Below are positions 52,973 through 61,747 of a stretch of DNA of 64,000 bases, piece after piece. A program made the position numbers and the translations under genes. Source of the DNA: Gemmatimonadales bacterium UBA4456 (GTDB lineage: Bacteria > Gemmatimonadota > Gemmatimonadetes > Longimicrobiales > Gaopeijiaceae); NCBI GenBank assembly GCA_002390225.1, contig DGOW01000051.1:8552-72551 (forward strand). The letters are read 5' to 3'. Under the pieces are notes generated by a model. The model was not told the origin of the DNA and did no database searches. It worked only from the letters and a program-made list of their open reading frames with translations. Within the stretch, counting starts at the first letter, position 1. The number at the start of each line of letters is the position of its first letter.

Positions 52973-53698
52973 TTACGAAACTAGTGTACCCACCCGCTCA
53001 CCACGAATGGCGCTCGCGACCGCGCCATGGTCACTAAGATTGAGCACGATGATGGGCAGGTCATTTTCCTTGCAGAGTGCAACGGCTGCAGCATCCATCA
53101 CGCCAAGTTCGCGCTGTACCACTTCCTGAAAGGAGATCGTGGGAATGAACTCGGCAGTCGGGTCTAGGACCGGATCTGCCGTGTACACGCCCTGCACCTT
53201 TGTCGCCTTGATCACGACGTCCGACTCCATCTCGATCGCGCGCAGAACCGCCGCCGTGTCGGTTGAGAAGTACGGATTCCCCGTACCGCCCGCGAACAGG
53301 ACGACGCGCCCCTTCTCCATGTGCCGCATCGCACGGCGGCGAATATACGGCTCCGCGATTTCTTCCATACGGATCGCGGTCATCACACGCGTTTCGACAT
53401 CCTTGGCCTCAAGAAGATCCTGGACGGCCAGCGCATTGATGATCGTACCCAGCATGCCCATGTAGTCGGCCTGCACACGATCCATGCGTCCGCCCTTCGA
53501 CGCGATCGCGCCGCGGACGATGTTCCCTCCACCGATCACGATCCCCAGCGACACACCCATCTCGACCAGCGACCGGATCTCGTCCGTCAGCTCATCGACG
53601 ACTACGGGCTCAATGCCGAACCCACGCTCGCCGGCGAGTGCCTCGCCGGAAAGTTTGAGGAGGACCCTCTTGTACTGGAGTTCAGCTCGGTCGGCCAC
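52973..53698 (-). CDS. pyrH: UMP kinase
   Basis: It phosphorylates UMP to UDP. The 241-residue protein has KRVLLKLSGEALAG, IVIGGGNIVRGAIA, MGMLGTIINALAVQD and FAGGTGNPYFSTDTAAVLRA, the family pattern. It starts at a GTG at 53696-53698. It is in the usual place between tsf and frr. Confidence 0.98.
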   Translation of the reverse strand: MADRAELQYKRVLLKLSGEALAGERGFGIEPVVVDELTDEIRSLVEMGVSLGIVIGGGNIVRGAIASKGGRMDRVQADYMGMLGTIINALAVQDLLEAKDVETRVMTAIRMEEIAEPYIRRRAMRHMEKGRVVLFAGGTGNPYFSTDTAAVLRAIEMESDVVIKATKVQGVYTADPVLDPTAEFIPTISFQEVVQRELGVMDAAAVALCKENDLPIIVLNLSDHGAVASAIRGERVGTLVS

Positions 53699-53701
53699 TA
53701 A

Positions 53702-54313
53702 TCAACCCTGCTCGCCGATCTTCATCCGCGCGAAACGAGCAACCTCGATCTTCTCACCCACGGTACCGGACACTTCGGTGATGAGCTGCTCGATGGTCTT
53801 GTCTGGATCCTTAACGAACGGCTGCGCGAGGAGCGTGCTTTCCTTGAAGAACTTCTGGATACGGCCCTCGACGATCTTGACCGCGATCTCCTCGGGCTTG
53901 CCCTCTTCCTTGGCCTGCTCGAGGTAAACCGCCCGCTCGCGCTCGATGACTTCGGCCGCGATCTGATCTGGGGAAATCGACAGCGGGTTGGTCGAGGCGA
54001 TGTGCATCGCGATATCCTTCGCGAGTGCCCTGAAGTCGTCGGTTTTGGCTACGAAGTCAGTCTCGCAGTTCAACTCTACAATGACCGCAGTCCGGTTATC
54101 GAAGTGGATGTAGCTGCCGATAGTCCCCTCGTTCGCGGACTTCTCGGCACGCTTTGCGGCCTTCGCAGCACCTGTCGCCCTCAGGAGGTCGACAGCCTTA
54201 TCAAGGTCGCCGTCCGTTTCGGTGAGGGCCTTCTTGCAATCCATCATCCCCGCGCCCGTCATGTCGCGGAGTTTCTTTACATCTGCTGCGCTGATCATCG
54301 TTGCTTCACTCAT
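53702..54313 (-). CDS. tsf: Elongation factor Ts
   Basis: EF-Ts exchanges GDP on EF-Tu. The 203-residue protein starts with VKKLRDMTGAGMMDCKKALTE and has the core TDFVAKTDDFRALAKDIAMHIA (C-motif NCETDFVA). It is the short form (about 200 residues), as in Thermus, unlike the 283-residue E. coli form. It follows rpsB after 159 bp. Confidence 0.97.
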   Translation of the reverse strand: MSEATMISAADVKKLRDMTGAGMMDCKKALTETDGDLDKAVDLLRATGAAKAAKRAEKSANEGTIGSYIHFDNRTAVIVELNCETDFVAKTDDFRALAKDIAMHIASTNPLSISPDQIAAEVIERERAVYLEQAKEEGKPEEIAVKIVEGRIQKFFKESTLLAQPFVKDPDKTIEQLITEVSGTVGEKIEVARFARMKIGEQG

Positions 54314-54367
54314 GGTGATCGTATCTTCGCGTTGTTCACCGGTTCGTCATTCGTACCGGATCGTGAA

Positions 54368-54404
54368 CGAGGCGGCGGGACCTCTGCCTGGCCGCGCCGC
54401 CTCG
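54368..54404 (-). other. Inverted repeat in the rpsB-tsf gap
   Basis: CGAGGCGGC (54368-54376) pairs with GCCGCCTCG (54396-54404) with a 19-nt loop. A near-direct repeat of GGGCACCC lies next to it at 54409-54431. No T-run follows. It could slow polymerase or protect the rpsB mRNA end. Its function is unknown. Confidence 0.35.
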
Positions 54405-54472
54405 GACGGGCACCCCTTTCGGGCACCCTCAGCCGCTCCGGAGAGCGGAACGGAGCGTCGAGCGCCCCGAGA

Positions 54473-55480
54473 CTACTTCTCGGACTTTTCGGACTCCTGG
54501 GCAGCCTCAGCTTCTGTTGCTGCTTCGTCCTTCGCGGCCGGAGCCTCCGTAGCTGAAGCCTCAGCAGCAGGAGCATCGGACTGGGTGGCATCGGCTTCAG
54601 CAGTGGGAGCCTCGCCCTCCGACTCAGCTGCGCCCTCGCCGTCCTCTTTCCTGTGGGCCGCAATGACCTCAGGACGGGGACGACGCTTTCGGCGGGGACG
54701 GCGACGCTTGGGCGCCTCTTTCTCGGTCGTCTCACCCGTCTCCGTCGAGTAGGTCGTCGCTTCCACCTCGTCGATGCGACGACGTTCGTCATCCGGAACC
54801 TCACGGCGAGCGAGCGAGATCGTATCGGCCATCGCCTTAGCGATGAGCGTTACGGAACGGATCGCGTCATCATTCCCGGGAATGGGAAAGTCCACGACGT
54901 CCGGGTCCGCGTTGGTATCCGTGATAGCGATGATCGGGATACCGAGCTTCTTGGCTTCCTTGATCGCGATGCCTTCACGACGCGCATCCACGACGAAGAT
55001 TGCACCGGGAAGACGCGACATGTCTTTCACGCCTCCCAGGTACTTGTCGAGCTTGATCCGCTCACGCTGGAGCATCAGCCGCTCTTTCTTCGTGTAGAAC
55101 TCGAAGGCGTTTTCCTCAGCACCACGCTCAAGTTCCTTCAGACGGCGGATTTGCTGCCGGATCGTCTGGAAGTTCGTCAGCATGCCACCGAGCCAGCGTT
55201 CGGTCACCCAGTAGGATCCACAATTTTGCGCTTCCAGCTCGACGACGCCCCGAAGCTGCTTCTTCGTGCAGACGAACAGGACACGTTCACCGCGAAGCAC
55301 GACCTCACGAATCCCCTGCTGCGCAGCCACAAGACGGTCAAGCGTCTTGCGGAGGTCGATGATGTGGATCCCATTTCGTTCGGCGAAGATGAATCGCTTC
55401 ATCTTCGGGTTCCAACGACGGGTCTGGTGGCCGAAGTGAACTCCGGCCTCGAGGAGCTGATCGAGACGAACGTCAGACAT
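54473..55480 (-). CDS. rpsB: 30S ribosomal protein S2 with long C-terminal tail
   Basis: S2 closes the 30S back side and recruits S1. Residues 1-235 match S2 closely (VHFGHQTRRWNPKMKRFIFAERNGIHIIDL, GGMLTNFQTI, AKKLGIPIIAITDTNADPD). The protein then has about 100 more residues: a short basic run (RRRPRRKRRPRP) and a long Ala/Glu/Asp-rich tail. That makes 335 residues compared with about 240 normally. It is followed by tsf, as in most bacteria. Confidence 0.97.
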   Translation of the reverse strand: MSDVRLDQLLEAGVHFGHQTRRWNPKMKRFIFAERNGIHIIDLRKTLDRLVAAQQGIREVVLRGERVLFVCTKKQLRGVVELEAQNCGSYWVTERWLGGMLTNFQTIRQQIRRLKELERGAEENAFEFYTKKERLMLQRERIKLDKYLGGVKDMSRLPGAIFVVDARREGIAIKEAKKLGIPIIAITDTNADPDVVDFPIPGNDDAIRSVTLIAKAMADTISLARREVPDDERRRIDEVEATTYSTETGETTEKEAPKRRRPRRKRRPRPEVIAAHRKEDGEGAAESEGEAPTAEADATQSDAPAAEASATEAPAAKDEAATEAEAAQESEKSEK

Positions 55481-55528
55481 GATGATTCGATTTCGAGGGG
55501 CCGATGTACGCCCCGGTCAGGATGCAGA

Positions 55529-55543
55529 GCCGGCCAAGCCGGC
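55529..55543 (-). other. Hairpin between rpsI and rpsB
   Basis: GCCGGC pairs with GCCGGC around a 3-nt loop, and extends past a mismatch with CAG/CTG. It sits 15 nt after the rpsI stop and before rpsB. There is no T-run, so it is at most a weak terminator. Confidence 0.3.
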
Positions 55544-55557
55544 CCTGTAGAACAAAA

Positions 55558-55953
55558 TTAACGCTTGGAGAATTGGAACCTCTTCCGTGCCTTCGGACGC
55601 CCCGGCTTTTTCCGCTCGACCTGTCGCGGATCACGGGTCATCATGCCCTTCTCGCGCATCGCAGGACGGAGTTCTTCGTCGTGCACCACCAGCGCACGAG
55701 CGAGTCCCATCCGTACTGCGTCGGACTGACCCGTCAGTCCACCACCATGCACGCGAACGACGACATCAAACGTCCCGTCGAGTTCAGCCACCTTGAATGG
55801 CTCCTCGATGCGGATCTGATGGGTCGGACGGGGGAAGTAGTCCTGCAACGTACGACCGTTCACGCTCCACTCACCCTTACCCGGGCGAAGGAGGATGCGG
55901 GCGACGGAACGCTTTCGTCGACCTACGGTCTGGATCTGGTTTTCGCCGGCCAT
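55558..55953 (-). CDS. rpsI: 30S ribosomal protein S9
   Basis: S9 reaches the P-site tRNA with its C-terminal tail. The 131-residue protein has TVGRRKRSVARILLRPGKGEWSVN, VRVHGGGLTGQSDAVRMGLARALV, and the tail RKKPGRPKARKRFQFSKR, ending in the invariant Lys-Arg. It follows rplM by 17 bp. Confidence 0.98.
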   Translation of the reverse strand: MAGENQIQTVGRRKRSVARILLRPGKGEWSVNGRTLQDYFPRPTHQIRIEEPFKVAELDGTFDVVVRVHGGGLTGQSDAVRMGLARALVVHDEELRPAMREKGMMTRDPRQVERKKPGRPKARKRFQFSKR

Positions 55954-55970
55954 TCGTCAAGTTTCCTGGG

Positions 55971-56399
55971 TCAGATGTCCAGAGGCTCGGGCTGCTGGCC
56001 CTGGTGAGGATGCTCGGTGCCAGCGTAGACCTTCAGCTTCAAGCGAAGCACGCGACCGAGGGCGTTCTTGGGCAGCATGCCCTTCACCGCGAGCTCGATG
56101 ATTCGCTCGGGATGGGTCTCGATCATTCGCTTGAACGGTATGTGCCGTTCACCGCCCATGTATCCGGAGTGCCGAAAGTACGTCTTCTGCTCGGCCTTGT
56201 TGCCGGTCAGACGAACCTTCTCCGCGTTGATCACGACGACATTGTCGCCCGTGTCCAGATGCGGAGTGTACATCGGCTTGTGTTTGCCCCGGATGACCTT
56301 GGCAATCTCAGACGCGAGACGACCCAGGGGTTTGTTTGTCGCGTCAACGAGCCACCAATGGTGCTCGATGTCGTCAGCTTTTGGAGTGTAGGTTCTCAT
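55971..56399 (-). CDS. rplM: 50S ribosomal protein L13
   Basis: L13 is an early-assembly protein of the 50S subunit. The 142-residue protein has RTYTPKADDIEHHWWLVDAT, GRLASEIAKVIRGKHKPMYTPH, GDNVVVINAEKVRLTGNK and KRMIETHPERIIELAVKGMLPKNALG. The ATG at 56399 begins the canonical MRTYTPK. It is the first gene of the rplM-rpsI operon, behind a clear promoter. Confidence 0.98.
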   Translation of the reverse strand: MRTYTPKADDIEHHWWLVDATNKPLGRLASEIAKVIRGKHKPMYTPHLDTGDNVVVINAEKVRLTGNKAEQKTYFRHSGYMGGERHIPFKRMIETHPERIIELAVKGMLPKNALGRVLRLKLKVYAGTEHPHQGQQPEPLDI

Positions 56400-56442
56400 G
56401 CCCGCGATCTGCCGAAACGGCGCTATCTGAAAAGAGCGTTCA

Positions 56443-56471
56443 AAGTTAGACGAGCCCCCCGAGAGCGTCAA
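56443..56471 (-). promoter_or_regulatory. Sigma-70-type promoter of rplM-rpsI
   Basis: TTGACG (56471-56466) and TAACTT (56448-56443) are separated by exactly 17 bp, and the predicted start lies about 37 nt before the rplM ATG. Confidence 0.7.
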
Positions 56472-56577
56472 CGGCCTACGAGCCTTATATGACGAGGTTT
56501 TTGCAGGGGTCCCAACTGCAGTCGATCCCGGGCGAAATGCGCGCCTCTCAGGCCGCCCGGCACGCCCCCACCAGGAG

Positions 56578-57429
56578 CTAGCGGTAGCTCTCTAAGAAAC
56601 GAGCCCGGGAGGCGTGGCGAAGTCGAACCAGCGCCTTCTCCTTGATCTGACGGACACGTTCACGCGTGATGCCGAGAATCTCACCGATCTGCTCGAGCGT
56701 CATTGGATCCTGATCACCAAGACCGAAGTACAGGCGAAGAATCTTGGCTTCGCGCTCCTTTAGTGAACCGAGCGATTCTTCGATCGTCGCCTTCAGCGCA
56801 TGCTCGAACGCTTCATCATCCGGGCCTGGTGAGTACTGATCGGGCAGGTAGTCCAGCAGCCGGTTGTCTTCCCCCGGCGTCATCGGTGCGTCGAGCGACA
56901 GATGTGAGTGGGAGATCGCCAGGGTGCGCTCGATCTCCTCCTTGCTCACATCGAGGTCCTCGGCGATCTCGTCGACGGTGGGCTCGCGCCCGAGCTCCTG
57001 CAGCAGCGTTGAGCTGCGGCGCCCGATCCGATACAACGCCCCCGCCCGATTGAGCGGGACACGAACGATGCGGCTCTGCTCAGCGAGTGCCTGCAGAATC
57101 GCCTGTCGGATCCACCAGACTGCGTAGGAGATGAACTTGATCCCCTTGGATTCGTCGAACTTATGGGCGGCACGAATCAGTCCGAGATTGCCTTCGTTGA
57201 TCAGATCGGACAGCGGCACGCCCTGGTTTTGATACTTCTTCGCCACCGAAACCACAAAGCGCAGGTTTGAGCGTACCAGCTTGTCAAGCGCCTCTTCGTC
57301 GTGCTTTCGGATCAGCTTAGCGAGGCGGGCCTCCTCCGCGCGATCGATCAGAGGGTACTGACTGATCTCCTTCAGATACTGGTCCAGCGAGCCTTCCCTG
57401 GAGGAAGCTCTGCGGGAAGAGAAGGTCAT
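56578..57429 (-). CDS. RNA polymerase sigma factor, RpoD/SigA family, region 1.1 absent
   Basis: The 283-residue protein begins with region 1.2 (SLDQYLKEISQYPLI). Region 2 has VRSNLRFVVSVAKKYQNQGVPLSDLINEGNLGLIRAAHKFD and the 2.4 part ISYAVWWIRQAILQAL. Region 3 (LGREPTVDEIAEDL) and region 4 with the helix-turn-helix TLEQIGEILGITRERVRQIKEKAL follow. Region 1.1 and the non-conserved insert are absent, as in many SigA proteins of Bacteroidota and related groups. It is probably the housekeeping sigma factor, but a group 2 sigma cannot be ruled out. Confidence 0.93.
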   Translation of the reverse strand: MTFSSRRASSREGSLDQYLKEISQYPLIDRAEEARLAKLIRKHDEEALDKLVRSNLRFVVSVAKKYQNQGVPLSDLINEGNLGLIRAAHKFDESKGIKFISYAVWWIRQAILQALAEQSRIVRVPLNRAGALYRIGRRSSTLLQELGREPTVDEIAEDLDVSKEEIERTLAISHSHLSLDAPMTPGEDNRLLDYLPDQYSPGPDDEAFEHALKATIEESLGSLKEREAKILRLYFGLGDQDPMTLEQIGEILGITRERVRQIKEKALVRLRHASRARFLESYR

Positions 57430-57571
57430 CTGAGCTCGCGGGCGAAGAAATCAAGACTGACCGAACTGAGCACCGGCAAAACCGATACCTTGGTTAGGAT
57501 CTCAAGGATGCGGGAATCGCGCAATGGCTCTCAGCCTCCCGTCGGCACAGCCGTCCGGCCGGCCAGCGACC

Positions 57572-58285
57572 TCAGCGGATGATCGTCCCGATTCGCGCCC
57601 AGCGTACGGCCGAACGCCAGGGTAGAACCTCGTTGGTGGTCCGCTCGAAGGAGTAGTAAACGAACCACGGGCGTCCGCGGATCTCATCACGAGACACAAA
57701 GCCCCAGTAGCGCGAGTCCTCACTGTTGTCCCGATTGTCACCCAGGACGAAGTAACGTTCCTCGGGAACGACGATCGGGCCCCAGTTGTCGCGGGTCGGA
57801 TGATACTCTCGGAGCTCGGACGCAATCAGGTGATGTGACTGCCACTCCATGTCCGGGTGGACAGCGTCCCCTCGACCGTCTAGGTAGCGCGCGTAAGGCT
57901 CATGGACCGGAGCGCCATTGAGGTAGAGCCGCTTGTCCCGCATCTCGAGCGTATCGCTGGCCACACCAACCACTCGCTTGACGTAGTTCTTGTCCGGTTC
58001 GTGCGGGGGATGAAACACGACCACCTCGCCACGATCGGGCTGGGAAAACGCCGGAAGGGGGATATCCACGCCCGGAATTCGCGGCCCATAAACAGCCTTG
58101 TTCACCAGCAGGAAGTCACCGACCAGCAGCGTGCCTTCCATCGACGACGTCGGGATCTTGAAGGCCTCGACGACGGACGCCCGGATCACCAAGAAGAGTA
58201 CGAATGCGATCGCGATGGACTTTCCCCATTCACGCGCGCTTTGACCGAACCGCTGAGCCCCGGACCGCGGTTCCGTATGAAGCAT
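57572..58285 (-). CDS. lepB: Signal peptidase I
   Basis: It removes signal peptides from secreted proteins outside the membrane. The 237-residue protein has a membrane helix (about residues 22-38), then the Ser-Lys dyad: S48 in IPTSSMEGTL and K103 in YVKRVVG, with GDNRDNSEDSRYWGFV near the C-terminus. I chose the ATG at 58285; a GTG at 58324 would add 13 residues. The gene lies after a 500-bp gap. Confidence 0.95.
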   Translation of the reverse strand: MLHTEPRSGAQRFGQSAREWGKSIAIAFVLFLVIRASVVEAFKIPTSSMEGTLLVGDFLLVNKAVYGPRIPGVDIPLPAFSQPDRGEVVVFHPPHEPDKNYVKRVVGVASDTLEMRDKRLYLNGAPVHEPYARYLDGRGDAVHPDMEWQSHHLIASELREYHPTRDNWGPIVVPEERYFVLGDNRDNSEDSRYWGFVSRDEIRGRPWFVYYSFERTTNEVLPWRSAVRWARIGTIIR

Positions 58286-58784
58286 GTAGGTCACGGCACG
58301 TTCCCGATGCTCGCCTCTTGGCACTCCAGCCTCACTTCTCGCTAATCCGCCGGGGGCGTCGGAGTGACGCCTTGCTCAAGCCTGCGTTGCCCTCGCACCC
58401 GACGTTAACTACACGAGCCCCCGAAGGGCGTTCCTGAGGTCGCCGTTTCGACCCCTCCCTTGCGGTCCTTAGCTTGCGGTTCGGGGATGTTCGGCCCTGA
58501 CGGGGACTGTATGGTGCTCGTTCGACTGACGTTGCGCCCTGCCCCACTCGCCACGACTGCACTCCTGCTGGTCGTGAGAGGATTCCTCGCGATGCGCGGG
58601 GGCTCGCAGAACAGGAGTGACCTTCTCCCGTGTGCTTCCAGCCCCAAGTGGTTTGTCGAGGCAACTCCAGGACCCCGCTCTGACCTGCCTCCGCCGGTGA
58701 GCGCGCGCGACCGTCGCTCGATGGAAGTGCTCTACGAGACACCGGACGGGACCCTTATCCGGCGGTAGTTCGAGCGCCGGCCAG
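58286..58784. other. About 500 bp gap between lepB and the NtrC-type regulator
   Basis: No gene is convincing here. A 103-codon open frame exists on the plus strand (58460-58768, TTG start), but its translation has no recognisable domain and the start is poor. On the minus strand this is the lepB upstream region. I looked for tRNA, tmRNA and RNase P RNA signatures and found none. Confidence 0.4.
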
Positions 58785-60146
58785 TCAGCTGTCTCTAATC
58801 AGCCCATACTTCTCGATCTTCTTGTAGAGGTTCGAGCGAGGCATGTCGATGCGCCGTGCCGTCTCGGCCACGTTCCAGTCGTTTTCGCGGAGCTTCTGCT
58901 GGATGAACGCCCGCTCTGCACCATCCTTGAAGTCGGAGAAGCTGTCGCTCGAGAGGAGTTCACCACCGAGCCCCGGGGCTGCAGATCGGCCGGTGGCAAG
59001 CAGCTCCACATCCTCCGGGCGTACCGACTCACCCGATGCCAGAATGAGTAGTCGTTCGACGGTGTTTCGGAGTTCCCGGACGTTGCCCGGCCAGGACAAT
59101 CCCTGAAGACGCTCGATCGCTGCGGTCTCGAACGATCGTGGAGACATCCCGTCACGCTGCGTCATAAGATCGGCGAAGTGCTGGATCAGCATGGGGATGT
59201 CATCCCGGCGCTCTCGCAACGGCGGAGTATGAATGGGTACGACGTTAAGCCGGTAGAAGAGGTCTTCGCGAAAGGTCCCCTCGTCGATTTCGTGCGCCAG
59301 GTTCTTGTTCGTCGCGGCAACGACCCGCACGTCGACCTGGATCGACTTGTTGCCACCCACTCGGGTCACTACACCCTGCTCGAGAGCACGAAGCACCTTG
59401 GCCTGCGCATCAGGCGACATGTCCCCAATCTCGTCGAGAAACAGTGTCCCTCCATCAGCCTGCTCGAATTTTCCGGCATGATCGGCTACGGCCCCTGTGA
59501 ACGAACCCTTGTTGTGTCCGAAGAGAGCAGATTCGATGAGTTCGGAAGGAATAGCAGCACAGTTCACCTCGACGAACGGTCGGTCCGATCGAGACGACAG
59601 CCGATGGATGGCCCGCGCCACCAGTTCCTTGCCCGTTCCGTTCTCGCCCGTGATCAACACTCGGGCGTCCGTCGGCCCGACCCTTTCGAGCCGTTCGAGT
59701 ACCTGACGGACCGGATACGACGTCCCGACTATCTCGTAGCGGCTCTCGATCTGGCTGCGCAGTTCAGCCATCGACTGGGTCAGGCCACGCAGTTCGAGCG
59801 CGCGCCGCAGCGTGACAAGGAGCCGATCGGTGTCGAGTGGCTTCTCGAGAAAGTCGTACGCACCCTTACGGGTGGACTCCACGGCGGTATCGATCGTCCC
59901 GTGCCCGGAAATCATGATGACGAGGGCACTCGGATCCTTCGCATGGAGTTCACCCAGAACATCCAGACCATCAATGCCCGGCATCTTCACGTCGAGGAAG
60001 ATGACGTCCGGATTGAATTCCTCCGCCATGCGCAGGCCTTCGCGACCGTCCTCAGCGGCACGTACCTCATGCCCTTCGTACTCGAAGACCTGCAGGAGAG
60101 CGGTTCGGATACCGCGTTCATCGTCGACTACAAGAAGTCGAGCCAT
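58785..60146 (-). CDS. NtrC-family sigma-54-dependent response regulator
   Basis: The 453-residue protein has a receiver domain with phosphoacceptor D52 (IFLDVKMPG). An AAA+ domain follows with Walker A GENGTGKE (167-174), the sigma-54 contact loop GSFTGA (214-219, a variant of GAFTGA), Walker B GGTLFLDEIGDM and arginine-finger region LNVVPIHTPPLRERRDDI. A Fis-type helix-turn-helix closes it (NVAETARRIDMPRSNLYKKIEK). It activates transcription by RNA polymerase with sigma-54. No cognate histidine kinase is adjacent. Confidence 0.96.
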   Translation of the reverse strand: MARLLVVDDERGIRTALLQVFEYEGHEVRAAEDGREGLRMAEEFNPDVIFLDVKMPGIDGLDVLGELHAKDPSALVIMISGHGTIDTAVESTRKGAYDFLEKPLDTDRLLVTLRRALELRGLTQSMAELRSQIESRYEIVGTSYPVRQVLERLERVGPTDARVLITGENGTGKELVARAIHRLSSRSDRPFVEVNCAAIPSELIESALFGHNKGSFTGAVADHAGKFEQADGGTLFLDEIGDMSPDAQAKVLRALEQGVVTRVGGNKSIQVDVRVVAATNKNLAHEIDEGTFREDLFYRLNVVPIHTPPLRERRDDIPMLIQHFADLMTQRDGMSPRSFETAAIERLQGLSWPGNVRELRNTVERLLILASGESVRPEDVELLATGRSAAPGLGGELLSSDSFSDFKDGAERAFIQQKLRENDWNVAETARRIDMPRSNLYKKIEKYGLIRDS

Positions 60147-60176
60147 CGAGATCCGTGCCTGATGAGTCGGAGCGGG

Positions 60177-60863
60177 TCAGTCATCGTCTTGATCATCTAC
60201 CGTCCGCTCCCGAGTTGGTTCGATCGCGAACAAGACGAGCTGATCGCCGACGACGCGCACGTCATCAATCCCATCTGGAAGCGTGACCTGAAGAATGGGG
60301 CCGTCTGCCTGCATTACGCTCATGGGCAGTTCCCCCAAGAGGGCGTCGACGATCGGACCCGGCAGCCACACACCGTTGACCCGAGCCGACGAAACCTGAA
60401 GCCGCAGGCGCCGCCCGATGCGAACAAGGTTCCCGTCGACTTCGGCGTGCAGGATATCGGGGAGGACCGCCATCACCGAACGCAAGCGCTGAACTCCGAC
60501 CCAGTCGTCGGTCAGGACCTGCGCACGGAGCAGAATGCCACCGTTCCGGACCACGATATCGACGTCGTCCACGCCGGCAGGAAGCAGGCCAGGCAATGTC
60601 TCGGTTATAAGTGCAGTCACCTCATCGGACCCCAGGGTCATAGAGGCTGGTCCGTCACTGGTACGGAATACGAGCAGACGGTCTACGGTACGCTCTGCAA
60701 GAAGGTGCAGGGGCGCGGGATCCGCCTTCGCCTCGATCGCCGCAGACACCTGGTCTGCGACCGATCCGACCTCGAACGCGGGAGTTCGCCCGCCCATGAG
60801 GGCGACAAAAGCCCCGACCACCAACACCGCGCTCAGGGCGCTGAGCCCTCGCACCGCACTCAT
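60177..60863 (-). CDS. Membrane-anchored or secreted protein of unknown function
   Basis: The 228-residue product has an N-terminal hydrophobic segment (SALSAVLVVGAFVALMG) and then a soluble region rich in short beta strands (VDIVVRNGGILLRAQVL, NLVRIGRRLRLQVSSARVNGVWLPGPIVDALLG, VRVVGDQLVLFA). It vaguely recalls DUF2993-like envelope proteins, but I cannot assign it. Its start overlaps the thpR stop by 4 bp, so it is translated with thpR. An acidic tail (VDDQDDD) closes it. Confidence 0.6.
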   Translation of the reverse strand: MSAVRGLSALSAVLVVGAFVALMGGRTPAFEVGSVADQVSAAIEAKADPAPLHLLAERTVDRLLVFRTSDGPASMTLGSDEVTALITETLPGLLPAGVDDVDIVVRNGGILLRAQVLTDDWVGVQRLRSVMAVLPDILHAEVDGNLVRIGRRLRLQVSSARVNGVWLPGPIVDALLGELPMSVMQADGPILQVTLPDGIDDVRVVGDQLVLFAIEPTRERTVDDQDDD

Positions 60864-61423
60864 GCGGCGCCCAGGCGAATAGTATTGACCAAGCTGTACG
60901 TGGGACCCTCGCGCGACAAATGGCTTCGCATGAGATGGACGGAGCGCACCTTCAGCTCATCTTCGAAGTCAATGGACGAAAAAGCGTTGTCCAGCTCACG
61001 GAAGACGCCTGGTCCACCCGCATCACTCGCGCGTCCCAGGGTTACGTGCGGATGAAACGACCTAGACTCCGCCGGAAAGCCCGCATCGCCGAGGGCCCAC
61101 TCAAGGTCCTGCTTGAGGCACCGCAGCTCAGGGCAAGCTCCGACGCCCAGCCAGATTACATGCGGGCGGCGGACCGTTGGAAACGCCCCAAAGCCACCGA
61201 TCTCGGTCTGGAATGGCTGAGTGGATGACGCTGCCCGCTCGATCCCGGCCATCACATCGTCGACCTGCTCACGACGGACCTCACCAAGGAACTTGAGCGT
61301 GATGTGGAAGTTGTCAGGATCCACCCATCGAACCGGAAGCTCCTGATCCCGCAGTGCGCGCGCGGCCCGGTGCATCTTCGCCCGTTGTTTCTTTGGGAAG
61401 TTGATGCTTACGAAAAGCCGCAT
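60860..61423 (-). CDS. thpR: RNA 2',3'-cyclic phosphodiesterase (2H family, ThpR/LigT)
   Basis: This 2H-family enzyme opens 2',3'-cyclic phosphates at RNA ends. The 187-residue protein has the two HxTL motifs, H40 in FHITLKFLG and H126 in HPHVTLGRA, spaced as in the family, and starts with MRLFVSINFP. It is followed by a 4-bp overlapping membrane-anchored protein gene. Confidence 0.94.
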   Translation of the reverse strand: MRLFVSINFPKKQRAKMHRAARALRDQELPVRWVDPDNFHITLKFLGEVRREQVDDVMAGIERAASSTQPFQTEIGGFGAFPTVRRPHVIWLGVGACPELRCLKQDLEWALGDAGFPAESRSFHPHVTLGRASDAGGPGVFRELDNAFSSIDFEDELKVRSVHLMRSHLSREGPTYSLVNTIRLGAA

Positions 61424-61747
61424 TGCCGCTCAGGTTGGGGGTTCGTCGCCCCAGATCATCCAGGGTTGGACATCGTCGAGGAATGTAAGTGTACGATTGG
61501 GCTGCGCACGGTGCGAGGAAGCGCGCCGTTTCGCATCACCAGCGATCCACCTGAACACGGCACCATGTAGTCGTGTCCGGATTCAGCACCCGTTGCTGCG
61601 TCGCAGGTCGTGGAAAGAACCTCCCGCGAGAGATTCACACGCTGCGTAGGGTACGCCAGCGTCACGTCGGGATGTTCGTATGCGTCTACGCATCGAGACC
61701 CGGCATGAGCAGCATCGCTGGTTCCGGTGGTGCCTCCTGTCCCCTGA
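61424..61747. other. 324-bp gap between the EamA gene and thpR
   Basis: I see no convincing gene here. A 69-codon open frame on the minus strand (61456-61665, GTG start) is Cys- and Ser-rich with no recognisable domain and is not supported. It is the upstream region of thpR on that strand. Confidence 0.4.

Noticed and set aside
58460..58768. A 103-codon plus-strand open frame in the gap before the NtrC-type gene
   Set aside because: It has a poor TTG start, no ribosome site and no recognisable domain.
58286..58784. Possible small structured RNA (tmRNA, RNase P RNA or SRP RNA) in the 500-bp gap
   Set aside because: The conserved motifs (tRNA-like ends, tag-peptide reading frame, RNase P core, SRP GGAAG loop) are not found on either strand.
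59178..61055. A 625-codon plus-strand open frame
   Set aside because: It lies antisense to the NtrC-type regulator and the two genes before it, whose conserved motifs fix the real strand; its own translation has no domain.
61456..61665. A 69-codon minus-strand open frame upstream of thpR
   Set aside because: It has only a weak GTG start and no motif or conserved neighbour to support it.
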